A stretch of DNA of 64,000 nucleotides from the NCBI RefSeq assembly GCF_900111375.1, contig NZ_FOHB01000004.1, positions 186,001-250,000 of the forward strand. Reading direction: 5' to 3'. Both the position numbers and the translations under genes were made by a program. Each line of letters begins with the position of its first letter. Position 1 is the first letter of the stretch. This DNA comes from Pedococcus cremeus (GTDB lineage: Bacteria > Actinomycetota > Actinomycetes > Actinomycetales > Dermatophilaceae). The notes beneath the pieces are model-generated. The model did not search any database. It was given only the letters and a program-made list of their open reading frames with translations, and had not been told where the DNA came from. Shown piece after piece: positions 1-9,809 of the stretch.

Positions 1-1
1 C

Positions 2-2449
2 CGGTGGCTGTGGGGCGCCTGCGACGGCGCGTTGACCCCACGCCCGCTGGGCCCGCTGCACGACATCGCCGCCGACATCGGCGACGGGATCCGCGACCTG
101 TTGGGCACCGCCTCGGACCGGTCGCTGCTCTTCACCGGGTTCCTCGACCTGCTCAGGCACTCGGCGACCCCACCCGCCGTCGTCGTCGAGGACCTGCACT
201 GGTCCGACGAGGCGACGGCGGACTGGCTCGCCCACCTCGCCCGGCGGCTCACCTCGGTGCCCGCTCTCGTCGTGGTGACCTACCGCGACGGCGAGCTCGA
301 GCCGGGCAACCCGCTGCGGTCCGCCCTAGCGGCCATCGCCACCCAGCGGGGCACTCGGCGGATGACCCTGCCGGCACTGAGCGAGGGGGCGGTCGCCCAC
401 CTGGCCCACAGCCGGGGTCACCGCGACCCGGGCGCGGTCTACGCCCTGACCGGTGGCAACCCGTTCTACGTCGACGAGGTCCTGAGCTCGCCCTCGGCCT
501 CCGTCCCCGCGAACGTCTCCGACGTCATCCTGGCCCGCGTCGGACGGCTGGGCGACGACGCCCTGCAGCTGCTGTGGGCGGCGGCGGTGCTCGCCCGACC
601 GGCACGGGCGGAGCGGATCGCGGAGGTCGCCGGGTGCGACGCGTCGCACCTCGATGCCTGTGTGGCAGTGGGGCTCCTGGCCGGCGAGGGCGGCACCTTC
701 GGGTTCCGGCACGAGCTCGCCCGGCTCGCGGTGGAGGACGCCGCGCCGTCCTACCGCCGCACCCAGCTGCACGCGGCGGCATACACGGCACTGTCCCGGG
801 GTGACGACCTCGACCACGCCCGGCTCGCCCACCACGCCGACCGGGCGGGGCTGTCCGCGCAGGCACTGCAGCACGCGACGCTGGCGGCGCAGGAGGCGAG
901 CGCGCTCTCGTCGACGCAGGAGGCCTGCCTCCAGTACGAGCGGGCGCTGCGCCACGCCGGCGCCGCACCGGCCGAGGTGCGGGCCGAGCTCAACGCCGGA
1001 CTGGCGAGCTCCCTGTCGTTGATGGACCGGTGGGACGAGGCCCGCGCCCCTCGCGAGGCCGCGGTGGCGCACTACCGCAGCACCGGACACCGCGAGGAGC
1101 TGAGCGCCAACCTGCGCGCCCTGTCGGTCACGCTGTGGCGGCTCTGCGAAGGGGAGGAGTCCGCGCGGTGCGCTGAGGAGGTCTACGTCCTGATGCGGGA
1201 CGCCCCACCCTCGGAGGAGAAGGTGTGGGCGCTCAACCTGCACGGGACCCGCCTGGTCGACGCCGGCAGGCCGGAGGGTCGGACGCTGATGGAGGACGCC
1301 CTGGCGCTGGCGGAAAGGATCGGGTCGCTGGAGGCCACAGCGGCGATGCTCCAGAACATCGGGTGGAACGAGATCTACGCCGGGCGTGACGGCTGGGGGC
1401 AGATGCGCGAGGCCCTGCGGCTGTCGCGGGAGGCCGGCTTCCAGCGCGACGCCGCCCGTGGCTACACGAACCTCTACCAGGCGGCCGTCGACCACCTGCG
1501 GATCGCGGAGTACGAGTGGTGCTTCCAGGAGGGGGACGCCTACAACCAGGAGTGCGAGATGCCGACGTTCACGTGGTGCCTGCGGGCATCGCGTGGGACC
1601 GCCCTGCTGCGGCTGGGCCGGCTCGCCGAAGCGGCTCGCTACTGCGAGGGCCTGCTGGGCGAGCACATCTCCCCCGTCAACCGCCTGCACGTCCTGACCG
1701 CCCACGTGGCGACGCTCGTCCGCCTGGGCGACCCCTCGGCCGATGCCCGGATGGCCGAGCTCCGCGCCTTGGCCCACGGCAACGGCGAGGCCTACTGGAA
1801 CATCCTCGCCCTCGACGCGGCGCTGCAGCGGGCGTGGCTGGCCGGGAGCGAGTTCGACGACTGGGACTGGGCGACCGAGGTCTGGCAGCGCTCGTCCGGC
1901 GAGTCCGCCTGGGTGCGTGGCGAGCTCGCCGTCTGGATGACGCGGTGCGGACGGCCCGCCCCGGTGGACGACGCGCCCGACCACTTGGGTCTCGAGCTGG
2001 CGGGCGACCCGCTCGGCAGCGCGGCGGAGTGGCAGGCGCACGGCTGTCCCTTCGAGGAGGCCGCGGCGCTGGTGGCGACGGGTGACCCCGCCAGCCTGCG
2101 CCGGGCCCTCGACCTGTTCACCGCGGTGGGGTCGGCTCCCGGCTCGGCGTTGGCCCGTCGGAGGTTGCGGGACGCGGGAGAGCACGCGGTGGCGCGCGGG
2201 CCCCGGTCGTCGACGCGGGCCGACCCCCACGGCCTGACCGCACGCGAGGCAGAGGTGCTCGAGCTGCTCGAGGCAGGGATGTCCAACGGTGACATCTCGC
2301 GCCGGCTGTTCATCTCCGAGCGCACCGTCGACCACCACGTCGCCGCGGTGCTCGCCAAGCTGGGCGTGCCGACCCGCGTCGAAGCCGCCCGGGTCTCCCG
2401 CGAGCACCGCGCGCCGGCCAACCTGGGCACCACGGCGGCCCCAAGCTAG
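2..2449 (+). CDS. LuxR-family ATPase transcriptional regulator (5' partial)
   Basis: Large LuxR-type regulator with an N-terminal AAA/STAND ATPase module, a helical (TPR-like) middle and a C-terminal HTH. The frame is open to the window edge, where WGACDGALTPRPLGPLHDIA matches the stretch usually following the Walker A of this class, so the true start and P-loop lie outside. The Walker-B-like segment VVVEDLHWSDEA is near nt 180-215. The HTH (LTAREAEVLELLEAGMSN to HHVAAVLAKLG) lies at nt about 2235-2370. These proteins are cytoplasmic ATP-dependent activators; the ligand and targets cannot be read here. DUF4242 and a secreted-protein gene follow after 104 bp and could be targets (inference). 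Confidence 0.88.
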   Translation, partial: RWLWGACDGALTPRPLGPLHDIAADIGDGIRDLLGTASDRSLLFTGFLDLLRHSATPPAVVVEDLHWSDEATADWLAHLARRLTSVPALVVVTYRDGELEPGNPLRSALAAIATQRGTRRMTLPALSEGAVAHLAHSRGHRDPGAVYALTGGNPFYVDEVLSSPSASVPANVSDVILARVGRLGDDALQLLWAAAVLARPARAERIAEVAGCDASHLDACVAVGLLAGEGGTFGFRHELARLAVEDAAPSYRRTQLHAAAYTALSRGDDLDHARLAHHADRAGLSAQALQHATLAAQEASALSSTQEACLQYERALRHAGAAPAEVRAELNAGLASSLSLMDRWDEARAPREAAVAHYRSTGHREELSANLRALSVTLWRLCEGEESARCAEEVYVLMRDAPPSEEKVWALNLHGTRLVDAGRPEGRTLMEDALALAERIGSLEATAAMLQNIGWNEIYAGRDGWGQMREALRLSREAGFQRDAARGYTNLYQAAVDHLRIAEYEWCFQEGDAYNQECEMPTFTWCLRASRGTALLRLGRLAEAARYCEGLLGEHISPVNRLHVLTAHVATLVRLGDPSADARMAELRALAHGNGEAYWNILALDAALQRAWLAGSEFDDWDWATEVWQRSSGESAWVRGELAVWMTRCGRPAPVDDAPDHLGLELAGDPLGSAAEWQAHGCPFEEAAALVATGDPASLRRALDLFTAVGSAPGSALARRRLRDAGEHAVARGPRSSTRADPHGLTAREAEVLELLEAGMSNGDISRRLFISERTVDHHVAAVLAKLGVPTRVEAARVSREHRAPANLGTTAAPS

Positions 2450-2553
2450 GCACTCGCCACCGATCCGCCACCGGGCCCCCGGCTCCTAGCGTTCCCCTGT
2501 CCCGGAGGTTCCGGGACGGCCCGGAGACTCCGGGGACCCGGAAGGGGAACGAG

Positions 2554-2805
2554 ATGCCACTGTTCATGGACGTCCACAGCATCGAGGGCGGCGTCGGGAT
2601 CGACGACGTGGCCCAGGCGCACATGGCCGACCTCCAGACCCAGGGCCGGTACGACGTGCGGTACCAGCGCTACTGGGTCGACGAGTCGCAGGGCAAGATC
2701 TTCTGCCTCGTCGACGCGCCATCGGCCGACGCCGCCGCCACCGTGCACCGGGAGGCGCACGGCCTGGTCGCCGACGAGATCTACGCCGTGCAGGAGGGGT
2801 CATGA
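2554..2805 (+). CDS. DUF4242 (SCO4226-like) small protein
   Basis: 83-residue cytoplasmic protein beginning MPLFMDVHSIEGG, the typical opening of DUF4242. The family includes the nickel-binding SCO4226 of Streptomyces; it folds as a ferredoxin-like alpha/beta dimer. His residues at the start (DVHSI) and in VHREAHGL are candidate metal ligands. AAGGGG about 8 nt before the ATG is a good ribosome site, and CCTAGCGTT near 2485 contains a TAnnnT hexamer that could serve as its -10. The stop overlaps the next gene by four bases (ATGA), so the two are translationally coupled. Its role in this organism is unknown. Confidence 0.75.
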   Translation: MPLFMDVHSIEGGVGIDDVAQAHMADLQTQGRYDVRYQRYWVDESQGKIFCLVDAPSADAAATVHREAHGLVADEIYAVQEGS

Positions 2806-3308
2806 GCCCACGCCGGCCGCGCGCCACCGCGGTGCGCCGGTCGCTGCTGGCGGCGGCAGCCCTCGCCGGGCTGGTCGCCGTGCCCGCCGCGATGGCAGAG
2901 GGAAACCAGCCGGACCTCAACGCCGTTCGTGAGGCCACCGCCCGCTTCCACGACGTCGGCCAGGCCGAGAACGCCGGCTACGCCCGCTTCCTCGACTGCT
3001 TCGACGACGGCCACGGAGACGGCATGGGCCAGCACTACGTCAACATGACGCTGCTCGCCGATGGTGGCGCCGTCGACGCGCGGCACCCTGAAGCCCTCGT
3101 CTACGACACCTCGAGCGGCAGGACGCGCCTCGTCGCCGTCGAGTACGTCGTGCCCGGAGCGCCGACCGACCGGCCGCCGCACCTGCTCGGCCGTGACTTC
3201 ACCTACCTGCCCAGCCTCGGCGTCTGGAAGCTCCACTACTGGATCTGGCGCGCCAACCCGGACGGGCTGTTCGCCGACTACAACCCGGACGTCCCGGCCT
3301 GCGCCTGA
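2802..3308 (+). CDS. secreted protein of unknown function
   Basis: 168 residues. The N-terminus has arginines (MSPRRPRATAVRRS), a hydrophobic stretch (LLAAAALAGLVAVPAAMA) and a plausible cleavage after AMA, so the protein is probably exported. The mature part contains FLDCFDDGHGDGMGQHYVNM and a Trp/Tyr-rich end (WKLHYWIWRANPDGLF). Two cysteines, one in FLDCF and one next to the C-terminus, could pair. Acidic and His residues in the first motif could bind metal, which would fit the coupled DUF4242 neighbour (inference only). I do not recognise an enzyme family. It overlaps DUF4242 by four bases. Confidence 0.7.
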   Translation: MSPRRPRATAVRRSLLAAAALAGLVAVPAAMAEGNQPDLNAVREATARFHDVGQAENAGYARFLDCFDDGHGDGMGQHYVNMTLLADGGAVDARHPEALVYDTSSGRTRLVAVEYVVPGAPTDRPPHLLGRDFTYLPSLGVWKLHYWIWRANPDGLFADYNPDVPACA

Positions 3309-3319
3309 GAAGAGGAGAG

Positions 3320-3358
3320 GTATGCCGTGTGCCGTCGGCAGGTGGGCCGGCGGCATAC
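3320..3358. terminator. stem-loop after the secreted-protein gene
   Basis: GTATGCCG (3320-3327) pairs with CGGCATAC (3351-3358) around a GC-rich loop, 12 bp after the stop at 3308. There is no T-run, as usual for actinobacterial terminators. Both arms are copies of the GGCATAC word that recurs in this window. Confidence 0.5.
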
Positions 3359-3404
3359 GGGGTAGGAAGGGAGCACACGACCTCTCACGGAAGGTGCCCC
3401 CTCG

Positions 3405-4175
3405 ATGCCCCGAGGCAAGCTCATCGTCTCTGACCGGTGGCCGGCCCAGCTAGTGCTCGTGCGTCACGGGCAGAGCGTCGGCAACATCGCCGCCACCGAG
3501 GCCGGCGAGAGCGGGGCCGAGCGCCTCGACCTCGACTTCCGCGACGCGGACACCCCCCTGTCGGACACCGGGCAGGAGCAGGCCCGCGCCGTCGGCGCCT
3601 GGCTCAAGGACAACGAGCAGTCGGACTGTCCCGACCTCATCGTGAGCTCGCCGTACCGCCGGGCAGCCGAGACGGCCCGCACGGCGGTCGACCACTGGGG
3701 TTGCGGGCACGAGCTGGTGCTCGACGAGCGGCTGCGCGAGCGGGACCTCGGCGCCTTCGACGGCCTCACCTCGGCGGGCATCAAGGCGCAGTTCGCCTCG
3801 GAGGCGGACCGGCGCGCGAGGGTCGGCAAGTTCTACTACAAGCCGCCATCGGGCGAGAGCTGGTGCGATGTCACCCTGCGGGTGCGCTCCCTGCTCGGCG
3901 ACCTGCGCGCCGGCTACGAGGGCAAGCGGGTCTGGCTGTTCACCCACCAGGCCGTGATCATGGGCTTCCGCTACGTCCTCGAGGACCTCACCGAGCAGGA
4001 GCTGCTGGAGATCGACCACACCACGGACCTGCCCAACTGCTCGGTGACGTCGTACCGGTGGGCCGAGGGCGGCCTGGAGCTGGTGCGCTTCGCCGACACC
4101 TCCGCGGTCGAGGACTCCAAGGCGCCGACGACCGCAGAGCCCTCTCGGTCGAGGGAGGCCAACCATGTCGGCTGA
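3405..4175 (+). CDS. histidine phosphatase family protein
   Basis: 256-residue member of the phosphoglycerate-mutase-like (histidine phosphatase) superfamily. The RHG motif is in LVLVRHGQSVGN near residue 25, a second arginine site in SSPYRRAAETARTA, the ERDLGAFDG element follows, and the second catalytic His is in WLFTHQAVIMGF. These residues transfer phosphate through a phospho-histidine. The substrate is not predictable; sugar phosphates and nucleotides are both common in the family. GGAAGG lies 10 nt upstream. The 3' end overlaps the next gene by 11 bases, so they are co-transcribed. The last 25 residues are a low-complexity tail. Confidence 0.85.
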   Translation: MPRGKLIVSDRWPAQLVLVRHGQSVGNIAATEAGESGAERLDLDFRDADTPLSDTGQEQARAVGAWLKDNEQSDCPDLIVSSPYRRAAETARTAVDHWGCGHELVLDERLRERDLGAFDGLTSAGIKAQFASEADRRARVGKFYYKPPSGESWCDVTLRVRSLLGDLRAGYEGKRVWLFTHQAVIMGFRYVLEDLTEQELLEIDHTTDLPNCSVTSYRWAEGGLELVRFADTSAVEDSKAPTTAEPSRSREANHVG

Positions 4176-5055
4176 GGCGAACGGGCCGGTCGACGTCACC
4201 GGCGGGCTGCTGCGCGGCTGGCCACTGCCCGAACCGGGTGGCGACAAGGAGTCGCGCGGCCGGGTGCTGGTGCTCGGCGGCACGGCCAGCACGCCCGGTG
4301 CGGTGCTGCTCGCCGGTGAGGCGGTGCTGCGGGCCGGTGGCGGGAAGCTCCAGATCGCCACGGCCGAACCGGTCGCCGCCGCCCTCGCCGTGGCCGTGCC
4401 GGAGGCACTGGTCGCCCCGCTGCCGACCGACGCGAAGGGCCACATCGACACGGCCGCGGCCGACCAGGTGCTGGCACTGGCCGAGGGGTGCGACACCCTG
4501 CTGGTCGGCCCCGGTTTCGCCGACATCGACGCGTCGGTGCGGCTGCTCGAGCAGGTGCTGCCCCGGGTGTCGTGCCCCGTCGTGGTCGATGCCCTCGCCT
4601 CGGCGTTCGTCACCCGGCACCGTGACGGGCTGACCCACCTCGAGGGCCGAGCTGTGCTGACCCTCAACCCGGACGAGCTCGCCAAGACGCTCGACGTGCC
4701 CGACGAGGAGGTGGCGGACGACCCGACAGCCGCCGCGGCACGCCTCGCCAGGGAGAGCAGGGCGGTCGTCGTGTGCGGCGGACAGGGCAAGACCGTCGCC
4801 TCGCCCGACGGCCGGCTCTGGCACAGCAGCAGCGGCAACCCCGGCCTCGGCGTCTCGGGATCGGGTGACGTGCAGGCCGGGATCGTGGCCGGGATGTTCA
4901 GCCGGTGCGCCGAGCCCGAGCAGGCCGCCGTCTGGGGAGCCCACCTGCACGGGTCGGCGGGCGACCGCCTGGCGCGGCAGGTCGGCACGTTGGGCTTCCT
5001 GGCCCGCGAGATCGCACCGCAGGTGCCGGCGCTGGTCGACGAGCTCGCTCCCTGA
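4165..5055 (+). CDS. nnrD: ADP-dependent NAD(P)H-hydrate dehydratase
   Basis: 296 residues of the ribokinase-like NnrD/CARKD family, which uses ADP (bacteria) or ATP to repair hydrated NADH and NADPH. Visible elements are RGRVLVLGGTASTPGAVLLA near the N-terminus, the LTLNPDELAKTL segment, and the nucleotide/catalytic loop NPGLGVSGSGDVQAGIVAGM near residue 225, whose Asp is the expected base. No epimerase domain (NnrE) is fused. The start overlaps the phosphatase gene, suggesting a small metabolite-repair or housekeeping operon. Confidence 0.87.
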   Translation: MSAEANGPVDVTGGLLRGWPLPEPGGDKESRGRVLVLGGTASTPGAVLLAGEAVLRAGGGKLQIATAEPVAAALAVAVPEALVAPLPTDAKGHIDTAAADQVLALAEGCDTLLVGPGFADIDASVRLLEQVLPRVSCPVVVDALASAFVTRHRDGLTHLEGRAVLTLNPDELAKTLDVPDEEVADDPTAAAARLARESRAVVVCGGQGKTVASPDGRLWHSSSGNPGLGVSGSGDVQAGIVAGMFSRCAEPEQAAVWGAHLHGSAGDRLARQVGTLGFLAREIAPQVPALVDELAP

Positions 5056-5169
5056 CGCGCGGGTCCTCGGCCCCTGTCTCCCCTTCGGCCGCGGCGCTGC
5101 GCTGACGGGCACTCTGCCCGCCCTCCGTCGCCCTGCCTACCGGGCACCGTGGGCAGGGCGACGAACCAT

Positions 5170-5239
5170 GGGCAGGGTGGGTCGCTGCGCCCTGGGCAGG
5201 GTGGGTCGCTGCGCCCTGGGCAGGGTGGGTCGCTGCGCC
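5170..5239 (+). repeat. 24-bp tandem repeat, about 3 copies
   Basis: Direct repeats with unit GGGCAGGGTGGGTCGCTGCGCCCT at 5170-5193, 5194-5217 and 5218-5239 (the last is cut short). The first two are identical over 24 bp. They lie 30 bp upstream of the predicted ABC-F promoter. There are no spacers, so this is not a CRISPR. The rest of the 339-bp gap 5056-5394 holds the promoter and leader listed separately. Confidence 0.85.
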
Positions 5240-5269
5240 ACCTGAGCCGATCCGTGGACGGAAAAGCCT

Positions 5270-5299
5270 TTGCCGCGGTGGGCGCCCCTTGCCTACCGT
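5270..5299 (+). promoter_or_regulatory. candidate WhiB7-type promoter of the ABC-F gene
   Basis: TTGCCG (5270-5275), an 18-bp spacer, then TACCGT (5294-5299), with a short A-rich tract (GAAAAG, 5261-5266) just before the -35. An AT-rich patch upstream of the -35 is the published hallmark of WhiB7-dependent promoters, which often drive antibiotic-resistance ABC-F genes. The hexamers are seen; the WhiB7 assignment is inference. Confidence 0.45.
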
Positions 5300-5305
5300 G
5301 GCCAC

Positions 5306-5394
5306 ACCATGGAGATCTGACATCACGCACCCGCTCGCGCCCGAGGCCCTGCCCGGCGAGCGTCCCAACGACTGGGCCCTGCCCTGGAGTGCTG
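5306..5394 (+). promoter_or_regulatory. structured leader with a 3-codon uORF before ABC-F
   Basis: About 89 nt of leader. It opens with ATG GAG ATC TGA (5309-5320), a three-codon reading frame sitting 9 nt after the predicted -10, so potentially leaderless. CGCTCGC then pairs with GCGAGCG around a 17-nt loop, and GGCCC within that loop can instead pair with GGGCC further on, giving two competing folds. Ribosome-mediated attenuation of ABC-F resistance genes works in this way; function here is untested. Confidence 0.4.
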
Positions 5395-6977
<1,583 letters not shown>

Positions 6978-6981
<4 letters not shown>

Positions 6982-7595
6982 CTCTCCGGAAGGAGGTCGT
7001 CGTGGGCCATGGCCTCCGGGCGGCTGTTCAGGCACCGGTACCGCAGGAGCAGCGCGCCTCCGGGATAGGAGTGCGGTGGCTCGACCAGCTCGAACCGGTT
7101 GGCGGTCGTGTCCTCGGGGAACAGCTTCTTCCCGGTCCCGAGCACGACCGGGTAGACCCACAGGTTCAGCTGGTCGACCAGGGCCTCGCGAAACAGGGCC
7201 TGCAGCAGGTTGGCGCTCCCCCAGGTGTGGACCTGGTGGTGCCGCTCCCGCAGCCCGCGGACCTCGCGGCCCACGTCGGTGACCTGGGTGCTGGCGTCCC
7301 ACGACAGCTCTGGCGTGCCTCGGGACGCCACGTACTTCGGCACCCGGTCGAAGGCCCGTCCGATCCGGTCCGTCCTACCCGGCCAGTAGTCGCGGAAGAT
7401 GTCGTAGGTCGTGCGGCCCAGCAGCAGCGCGTCGGAGGCCTCGATGTCGGCGATGATCCGCTCGCCGGCCTCGGGGTCGCCGTACGGGGTCTCCCACCCG
7501 GCGTACTCGAATCCGGCGTCCTGCTGCGTGGGGCCGCCGTTCGCCTGGATCACGCCGTCGAGCGTGACGTGCATGTTGACGTGCAGCTCGCCCAT
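6978..7595 (-). CDS. dihydrofolate reductase family protein (RibD C-terminal-like)
   Basis: 205 residues starting MGELHVNMHVTLDGVIQ, the usual first strand of the YyaP/YwjB/RibD-C group of NADPH-dependent reductases. LLLGRTTYDIFRDYWPG and the late WGSANLLQALFREALVD segment (NADPH site and helix) support this. Substrates of these stand-alone proteins are mostly unknown. It starts 4 bp after the stop of the upstream VOC gene, so the two form an operon. The ATG at 7593-7595 was chosen over a longer open frame because homology begins there. Confidence 0.82.
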
Positions 7596-7599
7596 CGCG

Positions 7600-8013
7600 T
7601 CAGCCCTGAGGGGTCCCCGCGATGTTGACCATCCAGCTGATGCCGAAGCGGTCGACGCAGGAGCCGAACGTGTCGCCCCACATCTGCTTCTCCAGCGGCA
7701 CCTCGACCGTGCCGCCCTCGCTGAGCCTGTCCCAGTAGCCGCGCAGCTCCGACTCGTCGTCACCGCTCAGGCTGACGGCGATGTTGCGGCCGGGCCGGTG
7801 CTCCATGCCTTCCGGGGTGTCCGCGGCCATGAGCGCCAAGCCGGAGTCGGTCAGCAGGGACGCATGCATGATCCTGTCGGCGGCGGGGCCCTGGTCCCCG
7901 TACTGGCCGAAGGTGTTCATCGTGAGCTCACCGCCGAAGACGCTGCGGTAGAACTCCATCGCGTCACGGGCGGTGTCCCGGAAGCTGATGTACGGGTTGA
8001 GGCGAGTGGGCAT
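7600..8013 (-). CDS. VOC family protein (PhnB/glyoxalase-like)
   Basis: 137-residue vicinal-oxygen-chelate protein of the PhnB/3-demethylubiquinone methyltransferase-like subset. It opens LNPYISFRDTARDAMEFYRS and ends with GDTFGSCVDRFGISWMVNI, both hallmark segments. These small dimeric proteins bind metal and varied small molecules; several act as resistance or detoxification proteins, but the ligand is unknown here. GAGGAGCGC before the ATG is a good ribosome site. First gene of a two-gene operon with the reductase. Confidence 0.85.
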   Translation of the reverse strand: MPTRLNPYISFRDTARDAMEFYRSVFGGELTMNTFGQYGDQGPAADRIMHASLLTDSGLALMAADTPEGMEHRPGRNIAVSLSGDDESELRGYWDRLSEGGTVEVPLEKQMWGDTFGSCVDRFGISWMVNIAGTPQG

Positions 8014-8080
8014 GGTCTGCGCTCCTCGGGGTGGGGTGGTCCGTCACCCCAGTAGACGCCGCTCGCGCCGGATTCTCATC

Positions 8081-8130
8081 GGTCAGCCGAACGAGGCCCG
8101 CAGCTGACGGAGCCCGGTCAGCCGAACGAG
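8081..8130. repeat. 15-bp direct repeat duplicating the purC tail
   Basis: GGTCAGCCGAACGAG occurs at 8081-8095 and 8116-8130. The second copy is the last codons and stop of purC (minus strand); the first lies beyond the stop. It looks like a small tandem duplication of the gene end. Confidence 0.7.
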
Positions 8131-9020
8131 CGTCCGGTCAGCCGCTCGTAGGCCTCGACGTACTTCGCACGGGTGCGCTCGACCACGTCCCCGGGCAGGG
8201 ACGGCGGCGCCTCACCGGATGCCTTGTCCCACCCGCTGTCGGGCGAGGTGAGCCACTCGCGCACGTACTCCTTGTCGTAGGACGGCTGCGGGTGGCCGGG
8301 CTCCCACAGGTCGGCGGGCCAGAACCGCGACGAGTCGGGCGTCAGCACCTCGTCGGCGAGCAGCACCGAGCCGTCGGCGTCGAGCCCGAACTCGACCTTG
8401 GTGTCGGCGATGAGGATGCCGCGCTCCGTCGCGATCTCGTTGCCCCGCGCCAGGATCGCCGTGGTGAGGTCACGCACGCGGGCGGCGAGGTCGGGGCCGA
8501 TCTCGGCCTCCACCGCGGCATACGGCATGGGCTGGTCGTGCTCACCGACCGGCGCCTTCGTCGAGGGCGTGAACACCGGCTCGGGCAGGCGCGAACCATC
8601 GACGAGCCCCTCGGGGAGCCGCACCCCGCTGACCGTGCCGTCGGCCTGGTACTCCCGCAGGCCGCCACCGGTGAGGTAGGCGCGGGCGACGCACTCGACC
8701 GGCAGCATCTCCAGCCGGCGCACCAGGACCGCCCTGCCCGCGACCTCGGCGGGGACGTCGGTGGAGACGACGTGGTTGGGCACGAGGTCCTCGAGCTGCT
8801 CGAACCACCACAGCGAGAGCTGGGTGAGCACCGCGCCCTTGTCGGGGATCGGGCTGTCCAGGATGAAGTCGAACGCCGAGAGCCGGTCGCTCGCGACGAG
8901 CAGCAGCTGGTCGGCGCGGGCCTCACCGGTCGCCGGGTCGAGCGGCGCGTAGAGGTCACGCACCTTGCCGGAGTAGACGTGGGCGTAGCCGGGCAGCTCG
9001 AGCGGCGCGGAGGTCGTCAT
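8118..9020 (-). CDS. purC: phosphoribosylaminoimidazole-succinocarboxamide synthase
   Basis: SAICAR synthase, which joins CAIR and aspartate with ATP in purine synthesis. About 300 residues, the long form seen in actinobacteria. HVYSGKVRDLYA near the N-terminus, LLLVASDRLSAFDFILDSPI, ARAYLTGGGLREYQ and GILIADTKVEFGLDADG are all diagnostic. Two in-frame ATGs are possible (9029 and 9020); GGAGG abuts the first but is 9 nt from the second, so 9020 is preferred. The purC, purD and purA genes all lie in this window but not in one operon. Confidence 0.93.
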   Translation of the reverse strand: MTTSAPLELPGYAHVYSGKVRDLYAPLDPATGEARADQLLLVASDRLSAFDFILDSPIPDKGAVLTQLSLWWFEQLEDLVPNHVVSTDVPAEVAGRAVLVRRLEMLPVECVARAYLTGGGLREYQADGTVSGVRLPEGLVDGSRLPEPVFTPSTKAPVGEHDQPMPYAAVEAEIGPDLAARVRDLTTAILARGNEIATERGILIADTKVEFGLDADGSVLLADEVLTPDSSRFWPADLWEPGHPQPSYDKEYVREWLTSPDSGWDKASGEAPPSLPGDVVERTRAKYVEAYERLTGRSFG

Positions 9021-9068
9021 GGCCGACATCCTCCCAGCCCAAGCCCCCGGCCCGCCGACCGGTTCAGC

Positions 9069-9809
9069 TCAGGGCGCGGTCCACCAGAAGAGGTCGGCCA
9101 TGGTGCCGTCGTGCAGCTTCTCCGGGAAGGTGGCGATCCCACCGGCGCGCACCGCGGTCACGCGCACGCTCACGGCCTGGTGCTTCGTGGTGGGCGGGCT
9201 GGTCCACGCCTGGAACCGGCTCTCACCCCCCAACGGGCCGGACGTGGACTCGAACCCCGGTTCACCGGCCCGCATCCGCACGTCGTGGTTGGTGCCGCCG
9301 AGCTGTGGCTGGATGCCGGGCGGGTCGACGGGGTAGTCGACCTCGCTGGGTGCCAGGACCACCTGGAGATCCAGCCGCTGCCCGTCGGCGGCCGGTCCCT
9401 GCAACGACGTGTCCAGCACCCAGGCCTTGACCCGACCCGCACCATGGGCGCCCTGCACCGTACCCCGGACGAACGTGGCGGAGTCGGGCACCGACAGACC
9501 GAGGGTCGAGTCCGCCCAGGCGCGCACGACCTCGACGCAGGTCTGGGGCTGCGGGGCACAGCCCGTCAGGCCGGGACCCCCACCCGTGGCGGGAGCAGCA
9601 CGCTCTGGGGCCAGCAGGCCTGCTGTCGCCACCGCCAGGGCGCCGGCCGCCACTGCAGCAACGGCAGTTCCGACCGCCGCACGGCGGCGCCGCACCTGAC
9701 GAGCGCCTCCCTGCATGACGTCGTCGACGGTGAACGGCGCGGGTCCGAGGTCCCGGGTGTAGACCGCCTCCAGGCCGTCCTGCAGCTGCTCGTCCGTGAC
9801 CGTGCTCAT
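9069..9809 (-). CDS. membrane-anchored partner of the SigE-like factor (probable anti-sigma)
   Basis: 246 residues: a cytoplasmic N-terminal segment of about 45 residues ending in basic QVRRRRAA, one membrane helix (VGTAVAAVAAGALAVATAGLL), then an extracytoplasmic domain of about 175 residues with a cysteine pair (GCAPQPQTC). It overlaps the ECF sigma gene by four bases and is read after it, the usual layout of a sigma/anti-sigma pair. No classical zinc anti-sigma HxxxCxxC motif is visible, so the anti-sigma role is inferred from context. Confidence 0.6.
   Translation of the reverse strand: MSTVTDEQLQDGLEAVYTRDLGPAPFTVDDVMQGGARQVRRRRAAVGTAVAAVAAGALAVATAGLLAPERAAPATGGGPGLTGCAPQPQTCVEVVRAWADSTLGLSVPDSATFVRGTVQGAHGAGRVKAWVLDTSLQGPAADGQRLDLQVVLAPSEVDYPVDPPGIQPQLGGTNHDVRMRAGEPGFESTSGPLGGESRFQAWTSPPTTKHQAVSVRVTAVRAGGIATFPEKLHDGTMADLFWWTAP

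Noticed and set aside
326-2407. 693-codon antisense frame opposite the LuxR regulator
   Set aside because: Arg/Gly/Pro-rich shadow of a gene with clear ATPase and HTH motifs.
5170-5239. 24-bp repeats as a short CRISPR array
   Set aside because: The copies are contiguous with no spacers and no cas genes are present.
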